A stretch of DNA of 64,000 bases, taken from the NCBI GenBank assembly GCA_020723385.1, contig DYIZ01000007.1, forward strand, positions 16,640-80,639. The letters run 5' to 3'. Of the stretch, positions 41,994-50,792 are shown in pieces (the first letter of the stretch is position 1; each line of letters begins with the position of its first letter). Both the position numbers and the translations under genes were made by a program. The notes beneath the pieces were generated by a model. The model made no database searches, was not told where the DNA came from, and saw only the letters and a program-made list of their open reading frames with translations. This DNA comes from Candidatus Aquidulcis sp. Its GTDB lineage: Bacteria > Chloroflexota > Anaerolineae > Anaerolineales > UBA4823.

Positions 41994-44900
41994 TCACGCT
42001 TCGCTGACGACCCATTTCAAAAGATCATTTATAACAGTTTCCAGGTTGTAAGAGCGTGCCTTCTCGGACGCGATTTGTTCTTCGTCCGGTGAGAGTTGGC
42101 CCTCGATGCCCTTGTTTACCCGAGCCGCGCGTTCTTCAGTATCCTGGCTGCCGGCTGGATGATCACTGGCAAATAAAAGCAGTGCTTTGGCAAAGAGAGT
42201 TTGGCCTTGTTTCGCCATCAAATTGGCGACGGCGACGATGGTTTCCAGCGCCAGTGGGCTTGAGTTGCTGTCGCGGGCCGATTGCAGGGCCGTGCGAAGA
42301 AAATGCCTGGCTCGATCATTCTGGCCGAGGGAAACTGCCACCGCGCTCAATTGATTACAAGAATAACCAGTACCCAAAGAACTGTGAATTTCCTGGTAAA
42401 TCGAGAGACTTTCCGTGGCACGCAACTCAGCCGTTCCGTAGTCGCCTTGAACGTAGGCAATATCCGCCAAATTATTGAGCGAAACTGCGGCCCCATAGCG
42501 GTCGCCGATTTCCCGGCAGATCTCGACGCTCTGCTCGATCAGGCGCTTTGCCTCGGGCAGGTTGCCGAGCAGACGGGCGGTATCGCCCAGGTTGTTCATC
42601 AGCACCGATACACCTGAGCGGTCATTCAACGCCTGCCCGATGGCCAGGCTTTCTTCGTACTGGTTGACGGCTTCCTGAAAATTACCCAACTCGGCATCGG
42701 CGTTCGCACCGTTGATCAGGGTGCGGGAGATGCCCCATGGGTCGTGCATTTCCCGCAGGATCGAGAGAGCCGCTTGTTGGTGCTTCTTCGATTCGGCGTA
42801 ATTGCCCTGGAAATACGCCACGACGCTGGCCTCATTGAGCACATAAGCCATCCCGCGCTGGTCACCCAGGGATTCGTAATACCCGTAACTGAGACGGCAG
42901 TATTCCTCTGCCTGGGAATAATGCGCCCGCGATTCTTCGATGGTTCCCATGGCCAGGTAAAGGGTTGCCAGTGTTTCTGTATCCTTGCAATCCGCGATCA
43001 AGTCTTTGCTTTGGGTGTACAGATCCCAGGCTGTGTCGAAGTGGGCCATGCGGGTATTGAATATTCCCTGCCGGATTTGCAAGTTCGCCAGGAGGAGTTT
43101 CCCTGTCGGTGTACACGCAATGGCTTGGCGAGAATTTTTAACCGCCTCGACCGCTCGCTGCATGGCGTCTACGCCTTCTTGATGTAAGCCATGGATTTCA
43201 TAGTACCGGTATAGGCTTTCGTAGGCTTTCTTGACCAAATCGAATTGTTCGTGTTCGGTGGCAAAAGCCCAGGCGGCGCGCAGGTTGTCTATTTCCTCGG
43301 TTAATTCGGCCAGAACGACTTTCTGCCGTTCGGCTTTGAGTGTCTCTTCACGCTGGTGCAAGAACTCCGTGTAATAATCACAATGCGCCTGTCTCATCCT
43401 GGCCTGTTCTTCGGGCATCTCGGCCAGTTTTTCGGCGGCATACTGCTTGAGAACTTCGTGCAGACTGTACCGGCTGGCGGGGGTTCGGTGAAGGAGGGAT
43501 TTCTGCGCCAGAGCCGACAAAGCCGAGAGCGACGCGCCCGCAACAGAGGCTGCCGCCTCCCGGTCGAAGCTGCCCTGAAAGATCGCCAGCCGGGCAAACA
43601 AGGTTTTCTCATCCTGGGCGAGAAGATTCCATGAGCTTTCGAAGACTGCCCGCAGGCTGCGATGGCGTTCGGGGATATTGCGCTTCGTCGTCGCAACGAA
43701 ATCCAGGCTTTTTTCCATCTCGCGGGCGATTTCCTGGCAAGAAAGCATTCGCAGCCAGGCGGAAGCCAGCTCGATTCCCAACGGGCTGCCGTCAATGGAT
43801 TGGCACACCTTCACGATCCAGGCTCGATCCTCCTCGGTTGGGGTGAAGGTCGGTTGCACGCGGCGCGCACTTTGCAGGAACATTTGGACGGCGGGGTATA
43901 TTTCGACCTTCGCTGGATCAGGTTCTTGCGGATATTCCATGCCCCTGATTTCCAGTATCATCTCCTCGTGGAGGTCGAGGCTGACCCTTGAGGTTACCAG
44001 CAGCTTGACGTTAGGCGCACTCGCCAGGATGTCTTCCAGTATGCCGGCTCCCGCCACCAAATGCTCGAAATTATCGAAGATCAGGAGCAAATGCTTCTCG
44101 CGTAAATAATTGATCAACTGGACTTGGGGGTTATCCTGGCTGTAGAATGAAAAACCCAGCGCCTCAGCGATGGCCGCTGTCAGAAATTCCGGGGAGGGGG
44201 TGGAGGCCAGGGGGACAAAGAAAACACCGTGCGGGAACCGTTCGGCCATTTCGGCGGCAGCCTGAATGGCGAGACGTGTTTTACCCACACCGCCAGGCCC
44301 AATCAGGGTAAGCATTCGCCCGGTAGCCAGGATAGACTGTACTTCGGACAGTTCCCGATCCCGACCGATGAACGGCGAGGGCGGGATCGGCAGGTTTTGC
44401 ACGCCGGGTCGGACGCGGCCTGGTATTTGGTGGGTATCAAAGTCAGACGAAAGCCGCCAACCGTCATCGGTGCGGCGCAGAATGCCGCGTTCGACGAGGT
44501 AAGGGAGAACCTTCTGCACCTCCGCGGGCAAGCCTTGTGTATTTTGGTAAAGCCAGGTGATGAATTCTGGCGGGCATTCCCATTGCAGTAGGCTGCGCAG
44601 CCAGATCCGTAAACCTGATTCGGACAAAGGAGCCAGGGTTATGGCCATCCGCAGTGGAGCCTGATCGAGAGGGGTGACGCGTGGTGCAATTTCAGGATCG
44701 AGCGCGTAAGCCAACCCAATGGTCGGGATCGAAGATGAAAAGATCAGGTGGTAAACCAACTCCAATGTTGCCCAATCCAGCTCAAATAGATTATCGGCGG
44801 TGATGAAAACCCCCGTTCGGCCCCAATCCTCGATCCGGCTGCGCAAAGCCTCCCCGAAGGCCTCGATTCCCGCGGATGGCGAGGGCAGCCCCAATTCCTT

Positions 44901-45668
44901 ACTGGCCCTTGCAATCGCGCCGTAGACCCGGTTTTTGACTGCCAGCCCGCCGTGCAGTGCGATAACCTGGTAGCCGCGCAAGCGCGCCATCCGCGCCGTT
45001 TCGGCAAGGAAACAGCTTCGCCCTGACCCTGCTGGGCCGCCAATTTGCAGGATGCCTTGCCCGCCCTCTGGCAGCATATCCAGGAAGCGCATCAGCGTTC
45101 TTAGGGCTTCATCGCGCTCGACCAGGCGGGAGGTGTCTCCAAACGACAACTCAACGGGCGGGGCAGGGCTGTCGCCAACCACGCGCCCGCGCCCTTGCCG
45201 TTTGGCCTCGTGATTGCGGATGTCGGCGGCCTCGAAGATGGCCTCAGCGGTCGAGCCGTCACCGGGAAAATTTGCCACCCCGATGCTGAGAGAGAGATTC
45301 ACCGGCGGGCGGCCTCCGAATGGCGAGGATTGGATTGCATCGAGCAATCGCTCTGCAAGAGCAGTCGCCTGTGGTTTTGCGGTATTGGGCAGCAGAAGAA
45401 TGAATTCGTCCCCGCCATAACGGAATAAAATGTCCGAGCCGCGCACGCCGTCTTGCAGCCGTTTGGCCAGTTCGGCCAATACCTCGTCGCCGCGGGAATA
45501 ACCGAACGCATCGTTGATGCTTTTGAAGTAGTCGAGATCAACCAGGAGCAGCGAGAACGATTCATCGTACCGCGCGGCGCGTTCGATTTCTTCTTGCAGC
45601 CGCTGGTGCAAATTTGCGCGAGTATAAACACCCGTCAACGGGTCTATGAAAAGGAGTTGAGGTCGCAT
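41994..45668 (-). CDS. GGDEF domain fused to two NTPase modules and TPR repeats
   Basis: A 1224-residue cytoplasmic protein. Residues about 8-165 are a complete GGDEF domain: DLDYFKSIND, the active-site YGGDEF (84-89) and an inhibitory-site RGSD (76-79) placed five residues before it, so diguanylate cyclase activity is expected. Residues about 180-415 form a first P-loop module with GPAGSGRS (211-218), where the Walker lysine is Arg. Residues about 430-700 are an NB-ARC/STAND NTPase with GPGGVGKT (457-464) and Walker B LLLIFDNFEH. From about 780 on are TPR repeats of 40 residues. AfsR/MalT-like proteins share the NB-ARC-TPR part but carry DNA-binding domains. Start uncertain: ATG 45668 or TTG 45689, neither with a good ribosome site. 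Likely a ligand-gated c-di-GMP signalling protein. Confidence 0.88.
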   Translation of the reverse strand: MRPQLLFIDPLTGVYTRANLHQRLQEEIERAARYDESFSLLLVDLDYFKSINDAFGYSRGDEVLAELAKRLQDGVRGSDILFRYGGDEFILLLPNTAKPQATALAERLLDAIQSSPFGGRPPVNLSLSIGVANFPGDGSTAEAIFEAADIRNHEAKRQGRGRVVGDSPAPPVELSFGDTSRLVERDEALRTLMRFLDMLPEGGQGILQIGGPAGSGRSCFLAETARMARLRGYQVIALHGGLAVKNRVYGAIARASKELGLPSPSAGIEAFGEALRSRIEDWGRTGVFITADNLFELDWATLELVYHLIFSSSIPTIGLAYALDPEIAPRVTPLDQAPLRMAITLAPLSESGLRIWLRSLLQWECPPEFITWLYQNTQGLPAEVQKVLPYLVERGILRRTDDGWRLSSDFDTHQIPGRVRPGVQNLPIPPSPFIGRDRELSEVQSILATGRMLTLIGPGGVGKTRLAIQAAAEMAERFPHGVFFVPLASTPSPEFLTAAIAEALGFSFYSQDNPQVQLINYLREKHLLLIFDNFEHLVAGAGILEDILASAPNVKLLVTSRVSLDLHEEMILEIRGMEYPQEPDPAKVEIYPAVQMFLQSARRVQPTFTPTEEDRAWIVKVCQSIDGSPLGIELASAWLRMLSCQEIAREMEKSLDFVATTKRNIPERHRSLRAVFESSWNLLAQDEKTLFARLAIFQGSFDREAAASVAGASLSALSALAQKSLLHRTPASRYSLHEVLKQYAAEKLAEMPEEQARMRQAHCDYYTEFLHQREETLKAERQKVVLAELTEEIDNLRAAWAFATEHEQFDLVKKAYESLYRYYEIHGLHQEGVDAMQRAVEAVKNSRQAIACTPTGKLLLANLQIRQGIFNTRMAHFDTAWDLYTQSKDLIADCKDTETLATLYLAMGTIEESRAHYSQAEEYCRLSYGYYESLGDQRGMAYVLNEASVVAYFQGNYAESKKHQQAALSILREMHDPWGISRTLINGANADAELGNFQEAVNQYEESLAIGQALNDRSGVSVLMNNLGDTARLLGNLPEAKRLIEQSVEICREIGDRYGAAVSLNNLADIAYVQGDYGTAELRATESLSIYQEIHSSLGTGYSCNQLSAVAVSLGQNDRARHFLRTALQSARDSNSSPLALETIVAVANLMAKQGQTLFAKALLLFASDHPAGSQDTEERAARVNKGIEGQLSPDEEQIASEKARSYNLETVINDLLKWVVSEA

Positions 45669-45767
45669 GATGAACGAATCGTCTTGCAATAGACGCTTGG
45701 ATAGGCCGGGCGAGCATAATTGTAGCCTAAAACAACCCCTTTAGATTAACAGAGATGTGAGGGAGAG

Positions 45768-46631
45768 TCACTTCACGAAGAAGCCAACCGCCAGGATGCC
45801 TGGCCCGCCGTGTGTGACAATGGCGGGCGGCATATTGTGCAATGGAATCTCGGCCAACCCCAGCGCTGCGCGCAGATTTTCGACCAGCTCTTGACCCTGG
45901 TCAACGGCGCTGGCGTGCATGACGGTCAGATAGCCTTCGCGCAGGCCGATGCCATCCTCGCTGCGGGGATATTGTTCGATGACAATCTCCTTTAGACGGG
46001 TGAGCGCCGCTTTGTGGGTGCGCACTTTTTCACACGGGTTGACGCGCCCCTCGGAAAAAGTCAGGATTGGCTTGATTTGCAATAGTGTGCCCACCATCGC
46101 TGACGCGCCGCCGATGCGCCCCCCGCGTGCCAGGAAATCCAGAGTCGCCACCAGGAAATAGAGACGGCAGCGCGCCATCATATCCTGAATCCGCGTCTCG
46201 ATTGTGTCCACATCCAGCCCAGCTTCGGCCCACTCGACGGCGCACTGTACCATGCTCGCCAATGGGCTGGCGATGGTGCGGGTATCAATCACCCGAATGT
46301 CGGCGTCGGGGAATTCGGCCTTGGCGGTCAACGCCGAACGCACGGTCCCGCTGACTTCGGATGATGGGTGGAGACACAGAATCGGGCGGCCAGTAGGCAC
46401 GAGCCGTTCGAATTCTTTGACGAACAGTTCGACCGGCGGAGCAGCCGTTTTGGGCAGTTCCGATGAAGTGCAAAGCCGGTGCATGAAGGCGATGATATCC
46501 ATCTCGACCCCTTCGAGAAAAGATTCATTCCCAAAGTTGATCACCTGCGGGATTACGGGGACATGATGCTGCCTGGCAAACTGGGCAGAAATGACGGATG
46601 TCGTATCGGTGATGATATGAGGGGATGACAT
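45768..46631 (-). CDS. DegV family fatty-acid-binding protein
   Basis: A 287-residue protein starting MSSPHIITDTTSVIS at an ATG with GGAG 6 nt upstream. The N-terminal domain has the DegV ITDTTS and TSSELPKTAAPP loop; the fatty-acid-facing words SSEVSGT and DTRTIASP follow, then LARGGRIGGASAMVGTLLQIKP and the closing ITHGGPG-like IVTHGGPGILAVGF. DegV (FakB-like) proteins bind single fatty acids; FakB presents them to the kinase FakA for phosphorylation. No FakA gene is adjacent. It lies about 100 nt from the GGDEF gene start and reads the same way. Confidence 0.92.
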   Translation of the reverse strand: MSSPHIITDTTSVISAQFARQHHVPVIPQVINFGNESFLEGVEMDIIAFMHRLCTSSELPKTAAPPVELFVKEFERLVPTGRPILCLHPSSEVSGTVRSALTAKAEFPDADIRVIDTRTIASPLASMVQCAVEWAEAGLDVDTIETRIQDMMARCRLYFLVATLDFLARGGRIGGASAMVGTLLQIKPILTFSEGRVNPCEKVRTHKAALTRLKEIVIEQYPRSEDGIGLREGYLTVMHASAVDQGQELVENLRAALGLAEIPLHNMPPAIVTHGGPGILAVGFFVK

Positions 46632-46748
46632 TGCGGCTCCATCGGACGCTGGGATGATTGAGCAAATGATACCACAGAACATTTACCGTTCAGCAGTATA
46701 ATTCGGGCTTGCGCCTGGCGCACACATCGAGATACAGGAGTGAATTCT

Positions 46749-48974
46749 ATGAAGTTGTTCGTACGTTCTGGCTTGATGATTTTTGGTCTTTTAAGTTTTC
46801 TGCTGCTGCCGTATGCTCCTGCCCCAATACAAGCCGCCCCGCAGACACCGCGCCTGTTTTGGGAGACCCAACGGGTGGATGCACCCAGGCTGTTCGACGA
46901 AATGGGCGAGCGCGGGCTGGCGGTGGATACATCCGATCACCCGCATGTCGTTTACGGGGCAGATCATCTTTATCATGCCTGGTTCGATGGAATAACCTGG
47001 CATACGGAAGTCGTTGATGGCTCATTTGGCGTCGGTGAATTCACCTCCTTGGCAATAGATGGCGCAAATCAACTTTATGCGAGTTATTACGACTCGGTGA
47101 ATGGCGCGCTGAAATATGCATATTTCAACGGCGCGGCTTGGACCATCCAGGTGGTTGACAGTGCGCCGGCTGGCTCTGTGATGCGGGATTTGACTCCGCG
47201 GGACTGGCGGCACCCCTTGTTAACAATGCCCCAGCCGGCGGGGTCTCTCTCCGAGCAGGCGACCCTCGTCCCCGGAGGGGTCGGCCAGTTTAATTCGATT
47301 GCCATTGGGGCCGATGGTCGGCCTGCTATCAGCTACTATGACGCGCTCAATGCAGATTTGAAGCTGGCCCGCTTCGACGGTGCGGGCTGGATAATCGAGA
47401 TTGCAGACAGCCAGGGGCAGGTAGGCAAATTCTCATCCCTGGCTGTGGATAGCTCCGGGCGTTACCACGTCAGTTACTACGATGAGACGGCTGGCGCGCT
47501 GCGTTATGCCGCCCGCGACTCCGCCGGCTGGTACTCCCAAATCGTGGACATGAGCGCCAATGTCGGGCAATACACTTCGATCGAACTGGACAGCAACAGC
47601 TGGCCGCACATCAGTTACTACGATGCATCGGAAGCCAACCTGAAATATGCACGATGGGAAGGCGATACCTGGTTTACCCAAAGGGTCAATTACGGCGGCA
47701 GTGTGGGTAAGTTTACTTCCCTCGAGCTGGCGTGGAATGACGAGCCAGTTATCTCGTATTATGATGAGAGCAACGGGGATTTGAAATATGCCTGGTACGC
47801 CGACGAAAACTGGCATCTCACTGTGCTCGATTCCTACGACCGTACGGGAAGATTTACCTCGCTGGTATTGGATTCATTGGGGTACGCCCATGTAGCGTAT
47901 TTCAACTCGGCGTTCAATACGCTTCTTTACAAACATGAGACCGACGAAGGGTGGGAACAACAAACAGTGGAGGCCTTTGGTGACGCCGGGTTGACTCCCT
48001 CATTAGCGCTCGACGACGCGGGTTACCCGAATATTGCCTTTTTCGACGATGCTGTAGATGATGCCCGTTTCGTAGAGTGGAGTGGCAGCCAGTGGAATTT
48101 CACCACGGTGGAGAGCTTCGGCGAAGCTGGAATGTATCCCTCGCTGGCGTTCGACTCGCTTGGCAACCCGCATTTTGCCTATTTCAATGCCACCGACAAT
48201 GTTTTACGATACGCCAGTTGGACCGGCAGTGCATGGTCAATCGAGCAGATTGATGCCACCGACGAATGGATTTTCTACCTCTCGCTGACGTTCGGCCCCG
48301 ATGGTTTGCCCGCCCTCAGTTATTACAACGCCGACAGCGGCGACTTGCGTTTCGCACATCTGGCCGACACAGGCTGGCAGAAAGAGACCGTGGATACGGT
48401 CGGCGCGGTGGGGATGTATACATCCCTGGCGATTGACCCGGCGGGCCGCCGGTTTATCAGCTATTACGATGCATCCAATGGCGACCTCAAGCTGGCCTAC
48501 TACGATGGCGCTGCCTGGCAATTGCAAACATTGGATAGCGGCACAAATACGGGGCTGTTCACATCTCTCGCGCTCGATGTGGGCAATTGGCCCCACATCA
48601 GCTATTACGATGCCTCTACTGCCGATCTGCGTTACGCCTACCAGTCGAACGATGGCTGGCACTTTTCGACTGTGGATGCTGCCGGGGATGTGGGTCAGTT
48701 TACCTCTTTGGCGCTCGACGGCGGCGCGCCGCATATCAGCTATTACGATGCCCTCAACGGCGACCTCCGCTATGCATTCTGGAACGGATCGGGATGGGCG
48801 ATTGCGATTGCGGACAGCCGCGGCGATGTGGGGCAGTACACATCCCTCAAACTGGATGCTGATGGCTTGCCCCGCATCGCCTATTACGACGCCACCAACG
48901 GCGATCTGAAATACACGGCCGGGCGATGGGTGGAGCTGAATTATGCCCTTTATCTGCCGGTGTGTTTGCGCTAG
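46749..48974 (+). CDS. Secreted protein built of about 14 SYYDA repeats
   Basis: A 741-residue exported protein. The ATG at 46749 has GGAG upstream; a GTG three codons earlier is less likely. Signal peptide residues 1-28. The rest is about 14 repeats of roughly 46 residues with the pattern TSLALDxxGxPHISYYDASN, then GDLKYAxWDGxxWxxxxVDS. The strict Trp, Tyr and Asp spacing suggests a beta-propeller-like or elongated beta structure; it does not match a family I can name with confidence. The chain ends YALYLPVCLR, the shared C-terminal signature. TATAAT at 46697-46702 could be its -10 box. It stands alone and ends in a very long hairpin. Confidence 0.85.
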   Translation: MKLFVRSGLMIFGLLSFLLLPYAPAPIQAAPQTPRLFWETQRVDAPRLFDEMGERGLAVDTSDHPHVVYGADHLYHAWFDGITWHTEVVDGSFGVGEFTSLAIDGANQLYASYYDSVNGALKYAYFNGAAWTIQVVDSAPAGSVMRDLTPRDWRHPLLTMPQPAGSLSEQATLVPGGVGQFNSIAIGADGRPAISYYDALNADLKLARFDGAGWIIEIADSQGQVGKFSSLAVDSSGRYHVSYYDETAGALRYAARDSAGWYSQIVDMSANVGQYTSIELDSNSWPHISYYDASEANLKYARWEGDTWFTQRVNYGGSVGKFTSLELAWNDEPVISYYDESNGDLKYAWYADENWHLTVLDSYDRTGRFTSLVLDSLGYAHVAYFNSAFNTLLYKHETDEGWEQQTVEAFGDAGLTPSLALDDAGYPNIAFFDDAVDDARFVEWSGSQWNFTTVESFGEAGMYPSLAFDSLGNPHFAYFNATDNVLRYASWTGSAWSIEQIDATDEWIFYLSLTFGPDGLPALSYYNADSGDLRFAHLADTGWQKETVDTVGAVGMYTSLAIDPAGRRFISYYDASNGDLKLAYYDGAAWQLQTLDSGTNTGLFTSLALDVGNWPHISYYDASTADLRYAYQSNDGWHFSTVDAAGDVGQFTSLALDGGAPHISYYDALNGDLRYAFWNGSGWAIAIADSRGDVGQYTSLKLDADGLPRIAYYDATNGDLKYTAGRWVELNYALYLPVCLR

Positions 48975-48991
48975 CCAGTCGAGGCAAGTTA

Positions 48992-49046
48992 CCGAAAAAA
49001 GAGTAATCGCCGGGGGCTACGCCCCCGGCGATTACTCTTTTTTCGG
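48992..49046. terminator. 26-bp perfect hairpin between converging genes
   Basis: 48992-49017 is the exact complement of 49021-49046, leaving only the loop TAC. The inner GCCGGGGGC/GCCCCCGGC is very stable and A6/T6 runs lie within the outer stem, so it acts as a bidirectional terminator. Confidence 0.9.
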
Positions 49047-49055
49047 ATATTCTCC

Positions 49056-50666
49056 CTACTTCAGCTTCTGCGCCAGCGACATCAGCCGGAAGACTTGTGA
49101 CTTCGTCCACTTGCCGAATTTCGCCGACGATTTTTCATCGGGCGGAGCGTAGAGAGGATCGTTCGTGATGAGATGCAGCGCCCGCTCGACGCCGTGCGGG
49201 ATGATGTCGCCGGCCATGCCGTAGCCGATGCAATCGTACCCAACGAGGTACAGCCCCTCGATGGGTGATTGCGGGTCGAGCCGCTGTGCGCCGCTTTGCC
49301 CCATACGATGCGCCATTTCCGCTGTCCATAAGCCGGAGTAGAACATTGGGACTTTCAGGTCAACAACGGCATCGTAATTTGGAAATATCTGGCGCAACTC
49401 TTTCTCCACAACCGCCAGTTCATGGTTTAGATCGTAAGGCGGCTCCATCACCCAAAACACATCCAGCGCGTGATGCCCTTCGGGAGCGAGCTTGGGATCG
49501 AAGAAAGTGGGGGCGTAGCAGTTCAGCGTGCGCTCCCAGCCCATCGTATGCAGCAGGGAATGATCTTTGCCCAGCAGATCTTCGCGCAGCCCCAGGATCA
49601 GCGCGGCTACCTTGGCAGGTACCGCGGACCGCAGGCGGGCAATGTACTCGGGCGGGAGATTCTTCTCCCCAGCGAGGGCGATCAGCCGGTTCAGCCCGGC
49701 GTTGTGGACAACGACTTCGGCGGTGATGCGCCGCCCGTCGTCGAGTGTCACCCCTCGGGCACGTTTGCCCTCGACAATGATGGACGCGACCTTCGTCCGG
49801 GTGGCGATTTGCCCGCCGTTCCCGGTGATCACTTTCTCCAGCCCATGGACGATGGCTTCCGTTCCGCCCACCGCGGTGCCCCAATCGGCCATGTTTTCGA
49901 GAGCGTCCACGATTGCCCGCTTGGTCTCATTGGCCGAGAAATTGTCCACCGTCTGCGAAGCAAAGCAATACGTGATGATCGTCTCGACGTATTTGACATA
50001 GGTTTCATTGCCGGGGAAATACTGCTCGATATACTGCCGGGCGGTCATCTCTTCGGGGTAGCTGAGGCGGGGATCGTACATATCGGCGATCCAGCGGAAA
50101 ACGGTAGCCATGCCCTTCGGGCCGCCGACCAGCGTTTCTTGCGCTTCGTCAGTGGATGTGTAGCGTTTCCCGTCTTTGGTCACAATCCAATGATCGCCGC
50201 GTGCCGTTTTGTCGTGAATCGTGACCCATTGAACGTCCGCGCCTAGCTTGGTGACCAGCTTCCCGATGCGGGATTTCGGCCCGGCGCAGGTCCAGGCCGC
50301 GGTGCTGATGGCGTAACCCTTGTGATTGATGTGGGTGTACTTCCCGCCGATGAACGATAGCTGCTCGATGACCAGCACCTTTTTGCCGGAGCGGGCTAGC
50401 CCGGCGGCGGTCATCAATCCGCCGATGCCTGCCCCGATGATGACGACATCGTAATGTTCATCGAGCGGCGCGGGTTTGGCGGACAACTCGGGTGACGAGA
50501 AAACATTGTTGGGGCAGACGTATAAACAATCGCCGCATTTGATGCAGGTTGGCTCGTCAATGGACGGCCAGGCAGTTGCTTCGATATTGAGCGCGATCGC
50601 GTCCACGGGGCAGGCAACCACACAATAGCTGCAACCGGTACAACGGGGTTTATCAATGGCAATCAT
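49056..50666 (-). CDS. Ferredoxin-fused FAD oxidoreductase of the phytoene desaturase type
   Basis: A 536-residue flavoprotein. The ATG at 50666 has AGAGGTG upstream. Residues about 8-60 are a two-cluster ferredoxin domain (CTGCSYCVVACPVD and CIKCGDCLYVCPNN). A Rossmann FAD site follows, VVIIGAGIGGLMTAAGL with KKVLVIEQ (about 78-108), then the body of CrtI/CrtISO-like enzymes, ending with YLVGYDCIGYGMAGD as the second FAD contact. Fusion with two 4Fe-4S clusters suggests that electrons pass to or from ferredoxin. Possible roles include carotenoid or isoprenoid redox steps, supported by the nearby carotenoid genes, but the substrate is open. It stands 10 nt from the long hairpin terminator. 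Confidence 0.88.
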   Translation of the reverse strand: MIAIDKPRCTGCSYCVVACPVDAIALNIEATAWPSIDEPTCIKCGDCLYVCPNNVFSSPELSAKPAPLDEHYDVVIIGAGIGGLMTAAGLARSGKKVLVIEQLSFIGGKYTHINHKGYAISTAAWTCAGPKSRIGKLVTKLGADVQWVTIHDKTARGDHWIVTKDGKRYTSTDEAQETLVGGPKGMATVFRWIADMYDPRLSYPEEMTARQYIEQYFPGNETYVKYVETIITYCFASQTVDNFSANETKRAIVDALENMADWGTAVGGTEAIVHGLEKVITGNGGQIATRTKVASIIVEGKRARGVTLDDGRRITAEVVVHNAGLNRLIALAGEKNLPPEYIARLRSAVPAKVAALILGLREDLLGKDHSLLHTMGWERTLNCYAPTFFDPKLAPEGHHALDVFWVMEPPYDLNHELAVVEKELRQIFPNYDAVVDLKVPMFYSGLWTAEMAHRMGQSGAQRLDPQSPIEGLYLVGYDCIGYGMAGDIIPHGVERALHLITNDPLYAPPDEKSSAKFGKWTKSQVFRLMSLAQKLK

Positions 50667-50725
50667 CGGTTCACCTCTCATTTTTCGTTCTTCGGAATTT
50701 GTAGTGAAATCATGCATCCGGCGCC

Positions 50726-50762
50726 GCAACGTAGATCGGATTGCCAATCTGACCTACGTTGC
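50726..50762. repeat. Short dispersed palindrome, family 2, copy 2
   Basis: GCAACGTAG...GGATTG pairs with CCAATC...CTACGTTGC (50726-50743 with 50744-50762, two mismatches). The centre GATTGCCAATC matches the element at 33894-33912. It lies after the pullulanase stop in reading direction and could help termination. Confidence 0.6.
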
Positions 50763-50792
50763 AGCGCATCACGGCAAATCCTGAAGAGCCGT

